Assembly (NCBI GenBank): GCA_035399845.1
Contig: DAOPJV010000019.1
Location: 1-64,000, forward strand
Length of the DNA stretch: 64,000 nt
Reading direction: 5' to 3'
Origin: ECT2AJA-110-A sp035399845
GTDB lineage: Bacteria; Planctomycetota; Phycisphaerae; UBA1845; UTPLA1
The position numbers and the translations under genes are program-made. The notes beneath the pieces were generated by a model. It made no database searches. It had not been told where the DNA came from and saw only the letters and a list, made by a program, of their open reading frames with translations. Below, one piece after another: positions 16,114 to 25,700 of this stretch; the stretch's first letter is position 1, and the number at the start of each line of letters is the position of its first letter.

Positions 16114-17475
16114 ATGAAGGTCGAACTCTGGCCAATCGAGAAGGTCACGCCGTACGAGAAGAATCCCCGCAAGAACGACAAGGCCGTCGACGCCGTCGCG
16201 GAGTCGATTCAGAAGTTCGGGTTTCGCCAGCCAGTCGTCGTGGACGACGACGGCGTGATCGTCGTGGGCCACACAAGGTGGAAAGCCGCGCAAAAGCTCG
16301 AGATCAAGAAGGTGCCGGTCCACGTCACCATGGGCATGTCGGCCGAGGATGCCAAGGCGTATCGGATCGCAGACAACAAATCGAACGAACTCGCCGAGTG
16401 GGATCTCGAACTGCTGCCTGTGGAACTGGCTGAACTGAAGGGCGCTGGCGTCGACATTTCTTTGTTAGGCTTTAACGACGACGAACTGGCCAAGCTGATG
16501 GATACCGGTATCCAGGACGGGCTGTGCGATCCCGACGAGGTGCCCGAGCCGCCCGACGAGCCAGTCACGAAGCCAGGTGACCTGTGGATCCTCGGTAATC
16601 ACCGACTGTTGTGCGGCGATTCGGCCAGCGCCACCGACCTCGACCGTCTGCTCCACGGCGCACCGATTCACCTCTGTAACACTGATCCGCCCTACAACGT
16701 CAAGGTCGAGCCGCGCAGCAACAACGCCATCGCCGCCGGGAACTCCTCCTTCACTAAGCAAAAACGCACGCATCACCAGTCCATGGACCTGGCGCGGCAT
16801 CCGAGTAAGTCGAATCCAACCCACAAGAAGATGCGCGCCAAGGACCGTCCCCTCGAAAATGACTTCGTGTCCGACGAGGCCTTCGCCGAGTTGCTCAACG
16901 CCTGGTTCGCCAACATCGCTCGCGTCCTGGAGCCCGGACGCGGCTTCTACATCTGGGGCGGATATGCGAACACGGCCAACTACCCGCCGGCGCTAAAGGC
17001 CAACGGACTCTACTTCTCGCAGTCGATCATCTGGGACAAGCAACACCCGGTGCTGACCCGCAAGGACTTCATGGGCGCCCACGAGTGGTGCTTCTACGGG
17101 TGGCGAGAGGGCGCAGCGCACAAGTTCTTCGGCCCCAAGAACGTGCCGGATCTCTGGCACGTGAAGAAGGTCAACCCACAGAGCATGATTCACCTAACCG
17201 AGAAGCCCGTCGAGCTTGCGGTCCGGGCGATTCAGTACTCGTCACGTGCAGGCGAAAACGTACTTGAGCTGTTCGGTGGATCAGGATCGACCCTCATTGC
17301 GTCCGAACAGACCGGACGGCGCTGTTTCGCGATGGAGATCGACCCGCCCTACTGCGACGTGATCGTGCAGCGCTATGAGAAGTTCACCGGGAAGAAGGCG
17401 GAACGCGTAGCTGGAACTGCTACGGCCGAAGAGAAAGCCCGTGAGTCACGGGCTGGTGAAGTGGATGGAATGTGA
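16114..17475 (+). CDS. ParB-domain/DNA methyltransferase fusion protein
   Basis: A 453-residue fusion. Residues 1-100 form a ParB/Srx-like domain (VTPYEKNPRKND, then FGFRQPVVVDDDG and GHTRW at 52-56). Residues 150-430 form an N6/N4-type DNA methyltransferase: catalytic motif DPPYN at 191-195 and SAM-binding ELFGGSGST near 385-393, with DPPY before FxGxG as in the beta class (Pfam N6_N4_Mtase). Such fusions are common in phages and mobile elements, where they methylate element DNA, probably against host restriction. ATG 16114 follows AAAGGAGGCG at good spacing. It is driven probably by promoter-like motif copy 3. It faces a convergent small zinc-ribbon gene with only 2 bp between stops. Confidence 0.88.
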   Translation: MKVELWPIEKVTPYEKNPRKNDKAVDAVAESIQKFGFRQPVVVDDDGVIVVGHTRWKAAQKLEIKKVPVHVTMGMSAEDAKAYRIADNKSNELAEWDLELLPVELAELKGAGVDISLLGFNDDELAKLMDTGIQDGLCDPDEVPEPPDEPVTKPGDLWILGNHRLLCGDSASATDLDRLLHGAPIHLCNTDPPYNVKVEPRSNNAIAAGNSSFTKQKRTHHQSMDLARHPSKSNPTHKKMRAKDRPLENDFVSDEAFAELLNAWFANIARVLEPGRGFYIWGGYANTANYPPALKANGLYFSQSIIWDKQHPVLTRKDFMGAHEWCFYGWREGAAHKFFGPKNVPDLWHVKKVNPQSMIHLTEKPVELAVRAIQYSSRAGENVLELFGGSGSTLIASEQTGRRCFAMEIDPPYCDVIVQRYEKFTGKKAERVAGTATAEEKARESRAGEVDGM

Positions 17476-17477
17476 CG

Positions 17478-17645
17478 TCAGGCGTCGGGTGTGGAGTCGA
17501 GCGGGCTATACAGCGTGCCGCAGACGGCGCATCGCACTCGGTCGTCGTCGATCCAGATCAGTCGATCCATGTCGCGCTCACCGCAGCCCGGGCAACCGTG
17601 CTCGGGCAGCACGAAGTCAATGTCGTCGTCGCGCATCTCATGCAT
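17478..17645 (-). CDS. Small zinc-ribbon protein
   Basis: A 55-residue protein with two CxxC pairs (CPGCGERD and CAVCGTLY) that should bind one zinc ion. It starts at ATG 17643-17645 inside the end of the HARE-HTH gene (8-bp overlap), so it is translated from the same message. An in-frame upstream extension to 17750 is possible but runs through the HARE-HTH gene and is unlikely. It probably acts with the HARE-HTH protein as a nucleic-acid-binding accessory factor; no specific function is known. Confidence 0.66.
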   Translation of the reverse strand: MHEMRDDDIDFVLPEHGCPGCGERDMDRLIWIDDDRVRCAVCGTLYSPLDSTPDA

Positions 17646-18000
17646 GGGTGAACAACCCCCGGGCGGTCTTCTTGAATCGCGACTCCGATCCCTTGGCGTC
17701 GATCTCGCGGATGATTGCGGCGTAAAGCGTCGCGTGAGGCGTCTTGCCATTGGTCTTCCAGCCCGCGGCGATGGCTTTCTCGGCGATGGACTTTGTGCTC
17801 AGCGGCTCCTTCGCCGCGGCGAGTACCTGGGCTGCAAGATCGAGTCCGCTGACGCGCTTCGGTCGGTCGGACTTGTCCGGCCGCTTCGGAGTCGCCTTCG
17901 ACTTCTTCGATGCCGATGCCGTCGACGCCTTCTTCGATCCACCGCGCGATGCGGCCTTCTTCGTCGTTTTCTTCGTGCTGGTGGTCTTCTTCGTCGCCAT
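17638..18000 (-). CDS. Histone-like lysine-rich protein with HARE-HTH winged helix
   Basis: A 120-residue protein. Residues 1-48 are a low-complexity Lys/Ala/Ser/Thr tail (ATKKTTSTKKTTKKAASRGG) like histone H1 tails. Residues 50-118 form a winged-helix domain of the HARE-HTH type (LDLAAQVLAAAKEPLSTKSI, ATLYAAIIREI). In bacteria this fold occurs in the RNA polymerase delta subunit and in restriction- or chromatin-linked proteins. Expected to bind DNA and perhaps compact or mark it. ATG 17998-18000 follows AAGAGGAG at good spacing. It heads a two-gene unit with the zinc-ribbon protein, opposed to the ParB-methyltransferase gene. Confidence 0.8.
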   Translation of the reverse strand: MATKKTTSTKKTTKKAASRGGSKKASTASASKKSKATPKRPDKSDRPKRVSGLDLAAQVLAAAKEPLSTKSIAEKAIAAGWKTNGKTPHATLYAAIIREIDAKGSESRFKKTARGLFTHA

Positions 18001-18405
18001 GAATCTGTCTCCTCTTGGATTGGTTGACTCATCGCCCCGCCACTCGGGACGACAGCCACATGAGGCCAAGTCTCTCGCCAGACATCAAGTCAATTCGCCG
18101 CGACATGTCGGACCTTTGGCAAAATTCTCGCGCGGCTGCGGACAGCCGATTCCACTCGTCTCGGTGAACGTCGTTGACTTTGTCGTCTCCAATTGACAAT
18201 GGTCGCCTAAGCGGTCACTTGTACTAGCAACCGATCACCCCTGCTCATCCGGGATCGCCGAAAGCGTCACGTGCTCAAGGGGCGTGACGCTTTCTCAATT
18301 CCGGCATCGCGATGGCCGCTACGAATCACTGTGTCTTCACAAGAAAACAATGGACGAGAGTTAGCTGGGGCTATACCATTACGGTATTGGTAAAGGTGAA
18401 GTGTC
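18001..18405. other. Intergenic stretch with a strong hairpin
   Basis: 405 bp between the start of the HARE-HTH gene and the HNH remnant. Apart from the hairpin at 18260-18294, no gene is evident. The promoter of the HARE-HTH unit should lie near 18001-18100; no convincing motif was found. Confidence 0.5.
18260..18294. terminator. Perfect 12-bp hairpin, possible terminator
   Basis: GAAAGCGTCACG at 18260-18271 and its exact inverse CGTGACGCTTTC at 18283-18294, with an 11-bp loop. The right arm ends in CTTTC followed by TCAATT, a weak T-tract for plus-strand termination. No plus-strand gene ends nearby, so its role is uncertain; it might be an operator or an element boundary. Confidence 0.45.
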
Positions 18406-18704
18406 GTGCCGTTCCGACCACCCAGACTGGGATCAAGAATGCGCGGACCGTGGGAACGGCCCTTTCGAAAACGACCGAACGTGGATATGGCTGGGATTGG
18501 CAGAAGCGACGGAACTGGTTCGTCGCTCACAACCCCGTGTGCGTTGACCCGCTCAACCGCCACCCGGATCGAATCACGCCCGCGGAGCACGTCGATCACA
18601 TCGTTCCTTTCGCCAAAGGCGGCGCGAGACTCGACGTGTCGAACCTGCGGGCGGTCTGCAGGGCGTGCCATCAGGCGTTGACGGCGCGCGGCAATCCGGT
18701 CTAA
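18406..18704 (+). pseudogene. HNH endonuclease, apparently frameshifted
   Basis: Remnant of a phage-type HNH nuclease. The C-terminal half is well preserved in frame with the stop at 18704: ERGYGWDWQKRRNWFVAHNP, then HVDHIVPFAKGGARLD with the HNH metal-binding His-Asp-His, and LRAVCRACHQALTARG. The usual N-terminus of these proteins (MPxRPPR) is found in another frame, from a GTG at 18406 with AAAGGTGA upstream (PFRPPRLGSR), so a frameshift between about 18430 and 18490 is likely. The continuous frame open from 18312 begins with unconvincing sequence. HNH nucleases next to terminase genes support phage DNA packaging. A sequencing error is an alternative. Confidence 0.62.
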
Positions 18705-18901
18705 GGCGGCGATCAGCCCGGATGCATGGAAGCTGGTCACCCGCAGCCAGGCGTCATGGCGGTCGGCGGCCCGGTCGCCCGCAGCCAAGGGGGGGTATCA
18801 GGATTGTGGGGTCGATCCCGTCCTGACCGCGTCCCCACCGTGTAGATTTCTTTGAGGGTTTCGCTATAGGGGGGCCCCCGCCTCATCACAAGGAAAACGC
18901 C

Positions 18902-19441
18902 ATGGGACGACGCGGACCACGCCCAACTCCGACTGAGAAGCTCCGAGCACGTGGAAGCCCGCTCGCCACGAAGCGACGCCAATTGCGTGAACCGAAGGGC
19001 CCCGCTGGCGACCCCACCTGTCCATCGTGGCTCGACGCTGACGCCAAGCGCGCCTGGCGCCAACTCGTGCCGATGCTTCGGGCGATGAATGTCCTGACGC
19101 GGATCGATGGCAACGCGCTCGCTCGTTATTGCAGGACGTGGTCGCGATGGCGCAAGGCCGAGGCGTTCATCGACGAGCACGGCGAGATGTACCCGCTCAA
19201 GGACGAGTCCGGCCGCGTGAAGTATATGCAGCAGTGGCCGCAGGTCGCGATCTCCCACAAGCTGGCCCAGCAACTCACCCGCCTCGAACAAGAGTTCGGC
19301 ATGACGCCATCGGCGCGCTCGAGGATTCAGCTCGACGCCCCCGCCACTGTTGACTCCACCAATCCGGCGGCGAAGTATGTGAACCCCAGCGGTGCGACCT
19401 CGAAGTTCCGGGATCGGGTTTTCGGCATGCCCGGGGGATAA
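18902..19441 (+). CDS. Phage terminase small subunit, P27 family
   Basis: DNA-recognition subunit of a phage packaging terminase, 179 residues. The N-terminus (GRRGPRPTPTEKLRARGSP) and the middle (CPSWLDADAKRAWRQLVPML, then a helical YCRTWSRWRKAEAFI) are characteristic of the P27 family. Length is normal. ATG 18902 follows CAAGGAAAA. The large subunit, expected immediately downstream, is absent; instead a 2,207-residue surface-protein gene follows after 272 bp. The last 159 bp of the gene are duplicated in damaged form at 26531-26689. The protein could still be made but has no packaging partner in this window. Confidence 0.85.
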   Translation: MGRRGPRPTPTEKLRARGSPLATKRRQLREPKGPAGDPTCPSWLDADAKRAWRQLVPMLRAMNVLTRIDGNALARYCRTWSRWRKAEAFIDEHGEMYPLKDESGRVKYMQQWPQVAISHKLAQQLTRLEQEFGMTPSARSRIQLDAPATVDSTNPAAKYVNPSGATSKFRDRVFGMPGG

Positions 19442-19620
19442 CCGTGTAGCCTGTAATACGGGCGCCAAATCGGCTCCAAGCCGACAACGCGACCGCGATT
19501 GTCCTATCGACTTCGATCGCGCGCATTAATACTCTAAGACTCTTTAACCTACAGTCACTAAGCACCTTCGAACGATTCGTCGCATTCTGCGCCAATCGTC
19601 CTCACGACCCGGAGGCTCGG
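19283..19620. repeat. Direct repeat copy A (terminase 3' end plus downstream DNA)
   Basis: About 335 bp starting in the terminase gene (shared GAGTTCGGCATGAC) and continuing 180 bp beyond its stop (shared TATCGACTTCGATCGCGCGC, then a CACCTTC and ACCCGGAGG block). It matches 26531-26866 closely and 27064-27150 partly. Copy A ends about 95 bp upstream of the giant surface-protein start. Confidence 0.85.
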
Positions 19621-19713
19621 GCAAAGCAAGGCGATTGGTTTTGAAATCCACAGCGGATCTAAGGTAGAATTCCACGAAACGACGCCGACGGCGTCTTGGG
19701 AGACCCGTGTCAA

Positions 19714-22700
19714 ATGACGCGATTGCTGCACTTATCGCCCGCCCGGTATCCGGCCTCTGCCGCCTGCGCATTGATCTTGTTGATTATGGATGCCGGCGTT
19801 TGCGCCGCCGCTTCCGCGTCGACGCCGTGTTGCGAGCGATCCGGCGTTGTGACGCGAGTCGCAACAGAAGGTGTCAAGACCCATGTGGGCTACGAGTCGA
19901 CAGGGCTCACGATCGACTTCCATCGAGACGATGTTCTCATGTCGAATTGGTCGATCGGTCTGGCCGGGTTCGGATCCGGGGAATCAGCGAAGCGGGTCAG
20001 GTGCATACATCCGTCGCGCGATCGGAATCGCATCGAGTATGATTACGGCGACGTCACCGAGTGGTTTGTGGAACGCGGCGACGCCATCGAACATGGGTTC
20101 ACGATTTTCGGCGCCGAAGGAACTCACGATTTGGTGGGTGAGTTTCAGCTTGACCTCAGGATCGACTCGATTCTCACACCCATCCTCAAACATGACGCAA
20201 TCGAATTCGTAGATCAATCGGGAACGGCGCTCATCACTTACGACGAGCTTCACGTGTACGACGCGGCAGGCAATGAACGATGCGCCGCGATGTTGTTAGA
20301 CGGGATTCACATTCAGCTCACGTTTGATGTGACGGACGCAGTCTACCCGATTATCGTCGATCCACTGATATCGACGCCAATCTGGACCGCATTCGGCGGC
20401 CAGACCGACAGCTGGTACGGCGTGTCTGTCTCCACGGCAGGAGACATTGACGGGGATGGATACTCCGACATTCTCGTTGGCGCCAGTCAGTTCGACGTCA
20501 CGGGAACTGACGAAGGTTGCGTTTACGTCCATTACGGATCTCAAACCGGCCCGGCCATATCGCCGGGCACGACGCTCGTCGGCAGCCAGAATGACGCGGA
20601 GTTCGGAACGTCAGTCGCCACCGCAGGCGATGTCAACGGTGACGGGTACTCCGATGTCATTGTCGGGTCGTGGTTATTCAGCGACGCGTTTTCCGAGGAA
20701 GGTCGCGTTGACGTGTTTCTCGGCACTCCGATCGGCCTCCTGCTCACGCCGGCGTGGACGATCTTTGGCGGACAGAATCAGGCGCTGCTGGGTCGCAGCG
20801 TTGCGTGCGCAGGTGATGTCAATCGCGACGGTTATTCCGACGTGATAGTCGGCGCCGACGGCTACTCAAACGGACACTCGCGAGAAGGTTACGCGGCCGT
20901 ATATCTTGGTTCCCCAACGGGGCTGGCAACGACGCCAGCGTGGACGATCGAGGGTGAACAGGTCGACGCGTTTCTGGGTTACTCCGTCGGCACAGCGGGC
21001 GATATCAACGGCGACGGATACTCTGATGTCGTTATCGGCGTCTATTACTACGACGATGTGCTTCCCGACCAAGGTCGCGTTCTTGTGTTCGAGGGTTCTG
21101 CGACCGGCCTCGCATCCACCGCGGCCGGCACGCTTCAGGTCGATCAGGCCGACTGCCATTTCGGCGTGTCTGTCGGCACGGCCGGCGACACGAATGGAGA
21201 CGGTTACTCGGACGTCATCGTCGGCGCGCATCTTTACGACAACGGTGAAATCAATGAGGGCGCGGCTTTTCTCTATCTCGGTTCGCCGGCCGGACTTTCC
21301 ACAACGCCGGATTGGATCGGTGAGCCCGATGTTGACGGCGCGTTCTACGGCTACGACGTGCGATCCTGCGGCGACGTCAATGGAGACGGGTTCGGCGATT
21401 TCGCTGTCGGCGCTCCGACGCACAACAACAACGGAGCCCTGGCCGGCGCTTCGTTCCTGTACCTCGGCGGCCCTATCCATCCAATCCCGCAAAATCCGAT
21501 CGATGGCGGCCAGGATGACGGTACGGGGATCTCGAACGGGAACGCCGGCGATGTGAACGGAGACGGCCTGTCGGATGTCATCATCGGTTCATTCGGACAC
21601 TCGAACGCGGTTCCAAACGAGGGAATGGCGCGCGTCTTCGCGGGCAAGACGGGGCTTCCATCAACCGGCGCAACCTGGTCGGTTAATGGAGAAACGGTTG
21701 ATGCACGCTTGGGAACCGTTGCCTATGCCGGCGATATCAATGGCGATGGGTTTGCCGATGTCATTGTCGCTGCGCCGTCGCATTCCCAAAGTGCGGCATT
21801 GCAAGGGAAGTTTGATGTATACCTGGGATCGGATGTCGGCCTCGAATTGACGCCGGTCCTATCCGTCGAAGGGGAGAACGGCGGGATGCAGCTGGGGCGC
21901 GCCTGTGCTGCGGCCGGCGATGTCAATGGCGACGGGTTTGCCGATGTAATCGTCGGCGCGCCGTCGTTCACTCGAACTGGTGGCGACAACGAGGGACTGG
22001 TCCGACTTTTTCACGGTTCCTCAACGGGTCCGGACGGTTCCTTCGATTGGGAATTTCAGGGAGAACTCGAGGATGGATTTCTCGGATCGGCCGTCGCGGG
22101 CGCCGGCGACGTGAACGGCGATGGCTATGCTGATGTAATTGTCGGAATACCCGGCGCCTCGAATGCGGTCGAAGCCCCACCGCATGGACGCGTCTATGCA
22201 TTCTATGGCAGCCCAAATGGCCTCGCCGTTTCGCCACATTGGATCGTTTCGTCAGACGAATGCTGCACCCTATTCGGAAGCCGCGTCGCTGGCGCTGGCG
22301 ATCTGAATGGTGACGGGTACAGTGACATCGTCATTGGCGAACCCGAGAAAAACGCGAGACGAGGCCGAGTTCACGTTTACTTCGGCAGCGCCGCCGGTCT
22401 GATTGCCCCATCCGCAATTGTCCTGGATGGCGCAGTCGACAATGGTCGTTTCGGGAACGGGCTCGCTGGCGCCGGTGACGTCAATCAGGATGGGTACGAC
22501 GACCTGCTCGTAGCAGCACCTGAAAAGAATTCGGGCGTCGTTTATGTGTTTTATGGATCGGCATCCGGAATCGCGGAAACGCCGGATGCACAGATTCTTG
22601 GACAATTGAGTGACGGCATGTTTGGCTCGGCCGTTGCGTCGGCCGGTGACGTAAACGCCGACGGTTACTTCGATGTCATCGTCGGATCACCATTCGGAGG

Positions 22701-25700
22701 AATGGGCCTAGCGAATTCCGGCCTGGCGCACCTGTTTCTTGGCGGCCCGACCGGACTGTCGGAGGAGCCCGATTGGACCATCGTCGGCACGGGAATTGGC
22801 AACAATCTCGGAATGCATGTCGCCGGCTCGGGTGATGTCAATGGCGACGGATTCGCAGATCTCCTGGTTGGCGAACCTGCGCGCACAACCGCCGTGTTCC
22901 GCGAAGGCACGGTTCACAGTTTCCTCGGCAGCGGATACGGCGTCAGCGTGAATCCGCGACAGAGACGTTCGGATTTTTCTGGTCCCGTGTCGGCCGCCGG
23001 GCTGACCGGATCGACTGACGGTGTCGTCCTGTGGATGGCCCCGCGAAGTCCGATCGGACGAACCGATGCAGTAGTCGAATGGCAGATTGCTGCCCACGGA
23101 ACACCCCTCGAAAACGGCGATATCTATCAGAGCGGGACCCTCAATACGCTGAATCAGTCGACACTTACGTCGATCTCCGGTCTCGCCGCGAATCAACTCT
23201 ATCGATGGAGGGCACGATGCCGATACGCGAAAGCGTCGTCTCCATCCGTTCAGTACAGTCGATGGTATCAGCCTCGCGACCCGGGGCCGTCGCGCATGTC
23301 GTTTCGAACTGCGCCGACAACGGACGAACCCCCTTCGATCATTACGGAGCCGGCGCCGATCAACGGTTGCTTTGGTAACTTCCAGGCGTTGATTGTTGTG
23401 GCGACTGGATCGCCGCCGATGTCATATCAATGGCACAAAGATGGCGCGCCGATTCCTGGCGCAACGGGGCCGAGCCTCGTATTCGGCCGGCTCGGGACCG
23501 TCGATGAGGGTGATTACTTCGTTCAAGTTTCAAATGTCGCCGGTACCGTGACGAGCAGTCCGGTCGCCGTTGCCGTTGAGCGCCATCGCGTTTGCTCGAT
23601 CACCGGCCCCGATCGGGTCGTCGAGCAGGATCAGGTACTGCTGATCGCTGATGTGGACGCTCCGGGGTCACCTGCACTGCGGTGGCTTCGAGACGGAATG
23701 GAACTGTCTGACAGCGGAAATGTGTCCGGCGCTCAGTCCAATATGCTCGTAATCAACTCCGTCGGCATAGCTGACGCCGGCCGGTACAGTCTCCGTGTAA
23801 CGAGCGCGGAATGCGAAGTCGAGTCGTCAGCCTATTCGCTTGAGGTCCTTCCCGTTGCTGATCAGAATTGGGATGATCGATTTCATCAGGTCGGGGCCGA
23901 CTCTCCTGTGAATGCCATGATTACATGGGACGACGGCGAAGGCGAAGCGGTCTACGTCGGCGGATCCTTCGGCAGAATCGGTCGGGTGTTTTGCCCGCTT
24001 GTTGCAAAATGGGACGGCGACCAGTTCAAGACCCTCGGATCCGGCCTTGGAACTGACGCCACAACAACCGGCGGTGTCGAAGATCTGGCGATTTTCGATG
24101 ACGGTTGCGGCGAGGCGCTGGTTGCGGCAGGCGCGTTCAACGGCGCAGTGACCACGCAAGACCCAATCGGGAATATCGCGAAATGGGATGGCGCCGAGTG
24201 GCTTCCGCTCGGGAGCGGAATTCACTTTGCGACCGCGCCGGGATTCCCGCCCGTTGGCCAGCAAAGAGTATATGCGATCGCATCCTTCGACGCGGGGACT
24301 GGTGAGGAGCTGTACGCGGGAGGAAGTTTTCCTGTCGCGGGCCGCGAGTCCACGCCGTGGATCGCTAAGTGGAATGGCGAGTCATGGTCGCGGGTCGGCG
24401 GCCCGGCCGAAGAACTGGATGGCGCGGTGACTTCGCTTCACGTGTTCGACGCCGGCGGCGGACCGCTGCTTTTCGTCGCGGGAAGCTTCGCGAACGCAGG
24501 CGTCACGGCGGTCGATGGACTCGCAGCCTGGAATGGCGATATGTGGATTCCGATCGGGACCGGGTTGAGCAATTCGCTTTTCGGAAGCGCCGGCGTCACC
24601 GACATGCTGAGTTTTGACGACGGCTCCGGGGCAGCGCTTTACGTCGCGGGCACGTTCGATCAGTTTAACGGAATGCCGCTCAATCCGGTGGCCAGATGGA
24701 CCGGATCGGGTTTCGTGTCGGTCGGCGCACTTGAGGGGCTGTTCATTCAAGTGGAACGTCTCGGCGTCCATGACTTCGGTTCGGGGCCGACGCTCTTTGC
24801 GTCTGGCTTCTTCGCGGCCAACGGCGTGTTCTATTCGCTGGCGCGCTGGAACGGGATCGAATGGGAATACCTTCCGGCTGCGCAATCCGGAATCATCGCC
24901 TCCTTCGCATCGTTTGAACATCAAAGCCAATCGAATCTCATGGTGGGCGGCAGCATCAACGGAAGCGAATCCGTCCTCTTAGGCAATATTGCGGCGTTGC
25001 AGGCGAATGACGAATTGAATCCGTTGCCCGGCGAAGGTGTCGATGGTGAAATCCGCGCGCTTTGCCCGACGTCGGGCGCCTTGGGCACGGGCGTCGTCGC
25101 GAGCGGAAGATTCCTCTTTACGGGCAGCGATGTCGCGTCCAACATTGCGCGCTGGGACGGTACCGACTGGCATTCATTGGGGACCGGCCTTCAGTATTCG
25201 GGAAACACAATTCCCGGTCGCGCAATGGTGGTTCACGACGACGGGGGCGGTGAGCGGCTGTATGTCGCCGGAGATTTTCACACCGCGGGGGGCGTGTCAT
25301 GCCAGAATATCGCCAGTTGGGACGGCGTCACCTGGTCCTCCGTCGGCGAGGGCCTGAACAACGACGTACTGGCACTGGCAGCTTTCGACGACGGCAGCGG
25401 ACCAGCTTTGTACGCAGGCGGTGAATTCACGATGTCCGCGGGACAGACGGTCGCCTATGTCGCGAAATGGGACGGTGCGTCCTGGACGCCTGTCGGAGCC
25501 GGGATGAATGGACCGGTCGCCTGTCTCGCGGTTCACGACGATGGATCCGGGGCGCGCCTGTTCGCAGGCGGCCGTTTCACGCAGGCCGACGGCCAGGTGA
25601 CCAATCATGTGGCGGCGTGGAACGGCTCAACCTGGCAGCAGGTGGGTGGTGGATTCGGTGGATTCAGTTCAGCACTGATGCGCGTCAACGCGTTGGCGTC

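Larger units (their letters stand above)
12560..19441. mobile_element. Phage- or plasmid-derived island (degenerate)
   Basis: A block of replication and packaging genes: primase-helicase, ParB-methyltransferase, HARE-HTH protein, HNH nuclease remnant and P27-type terminase small subunit. It has three copies of one promoter-like motif and an iteron-like array. No integrase, portal, capsid or terminase large subunit is visible, so the element is incomplete. The right end coincides with the terminase small-subunit gene, whose 3' end is duplicated 7.25 kb downstream. The left end is uncertain; no attachment site was identified. The HTH and sigma-like genes at 6.8-8.4 kb could belong to the same element. 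Confidence 0.6.

Noticed and set aside
18737..19468. A 243-codon minus-strand frame opposite the terminase gene
   Set aside because: The plus-strand frame matches the P27 terminase family; the minus frame has no motif.
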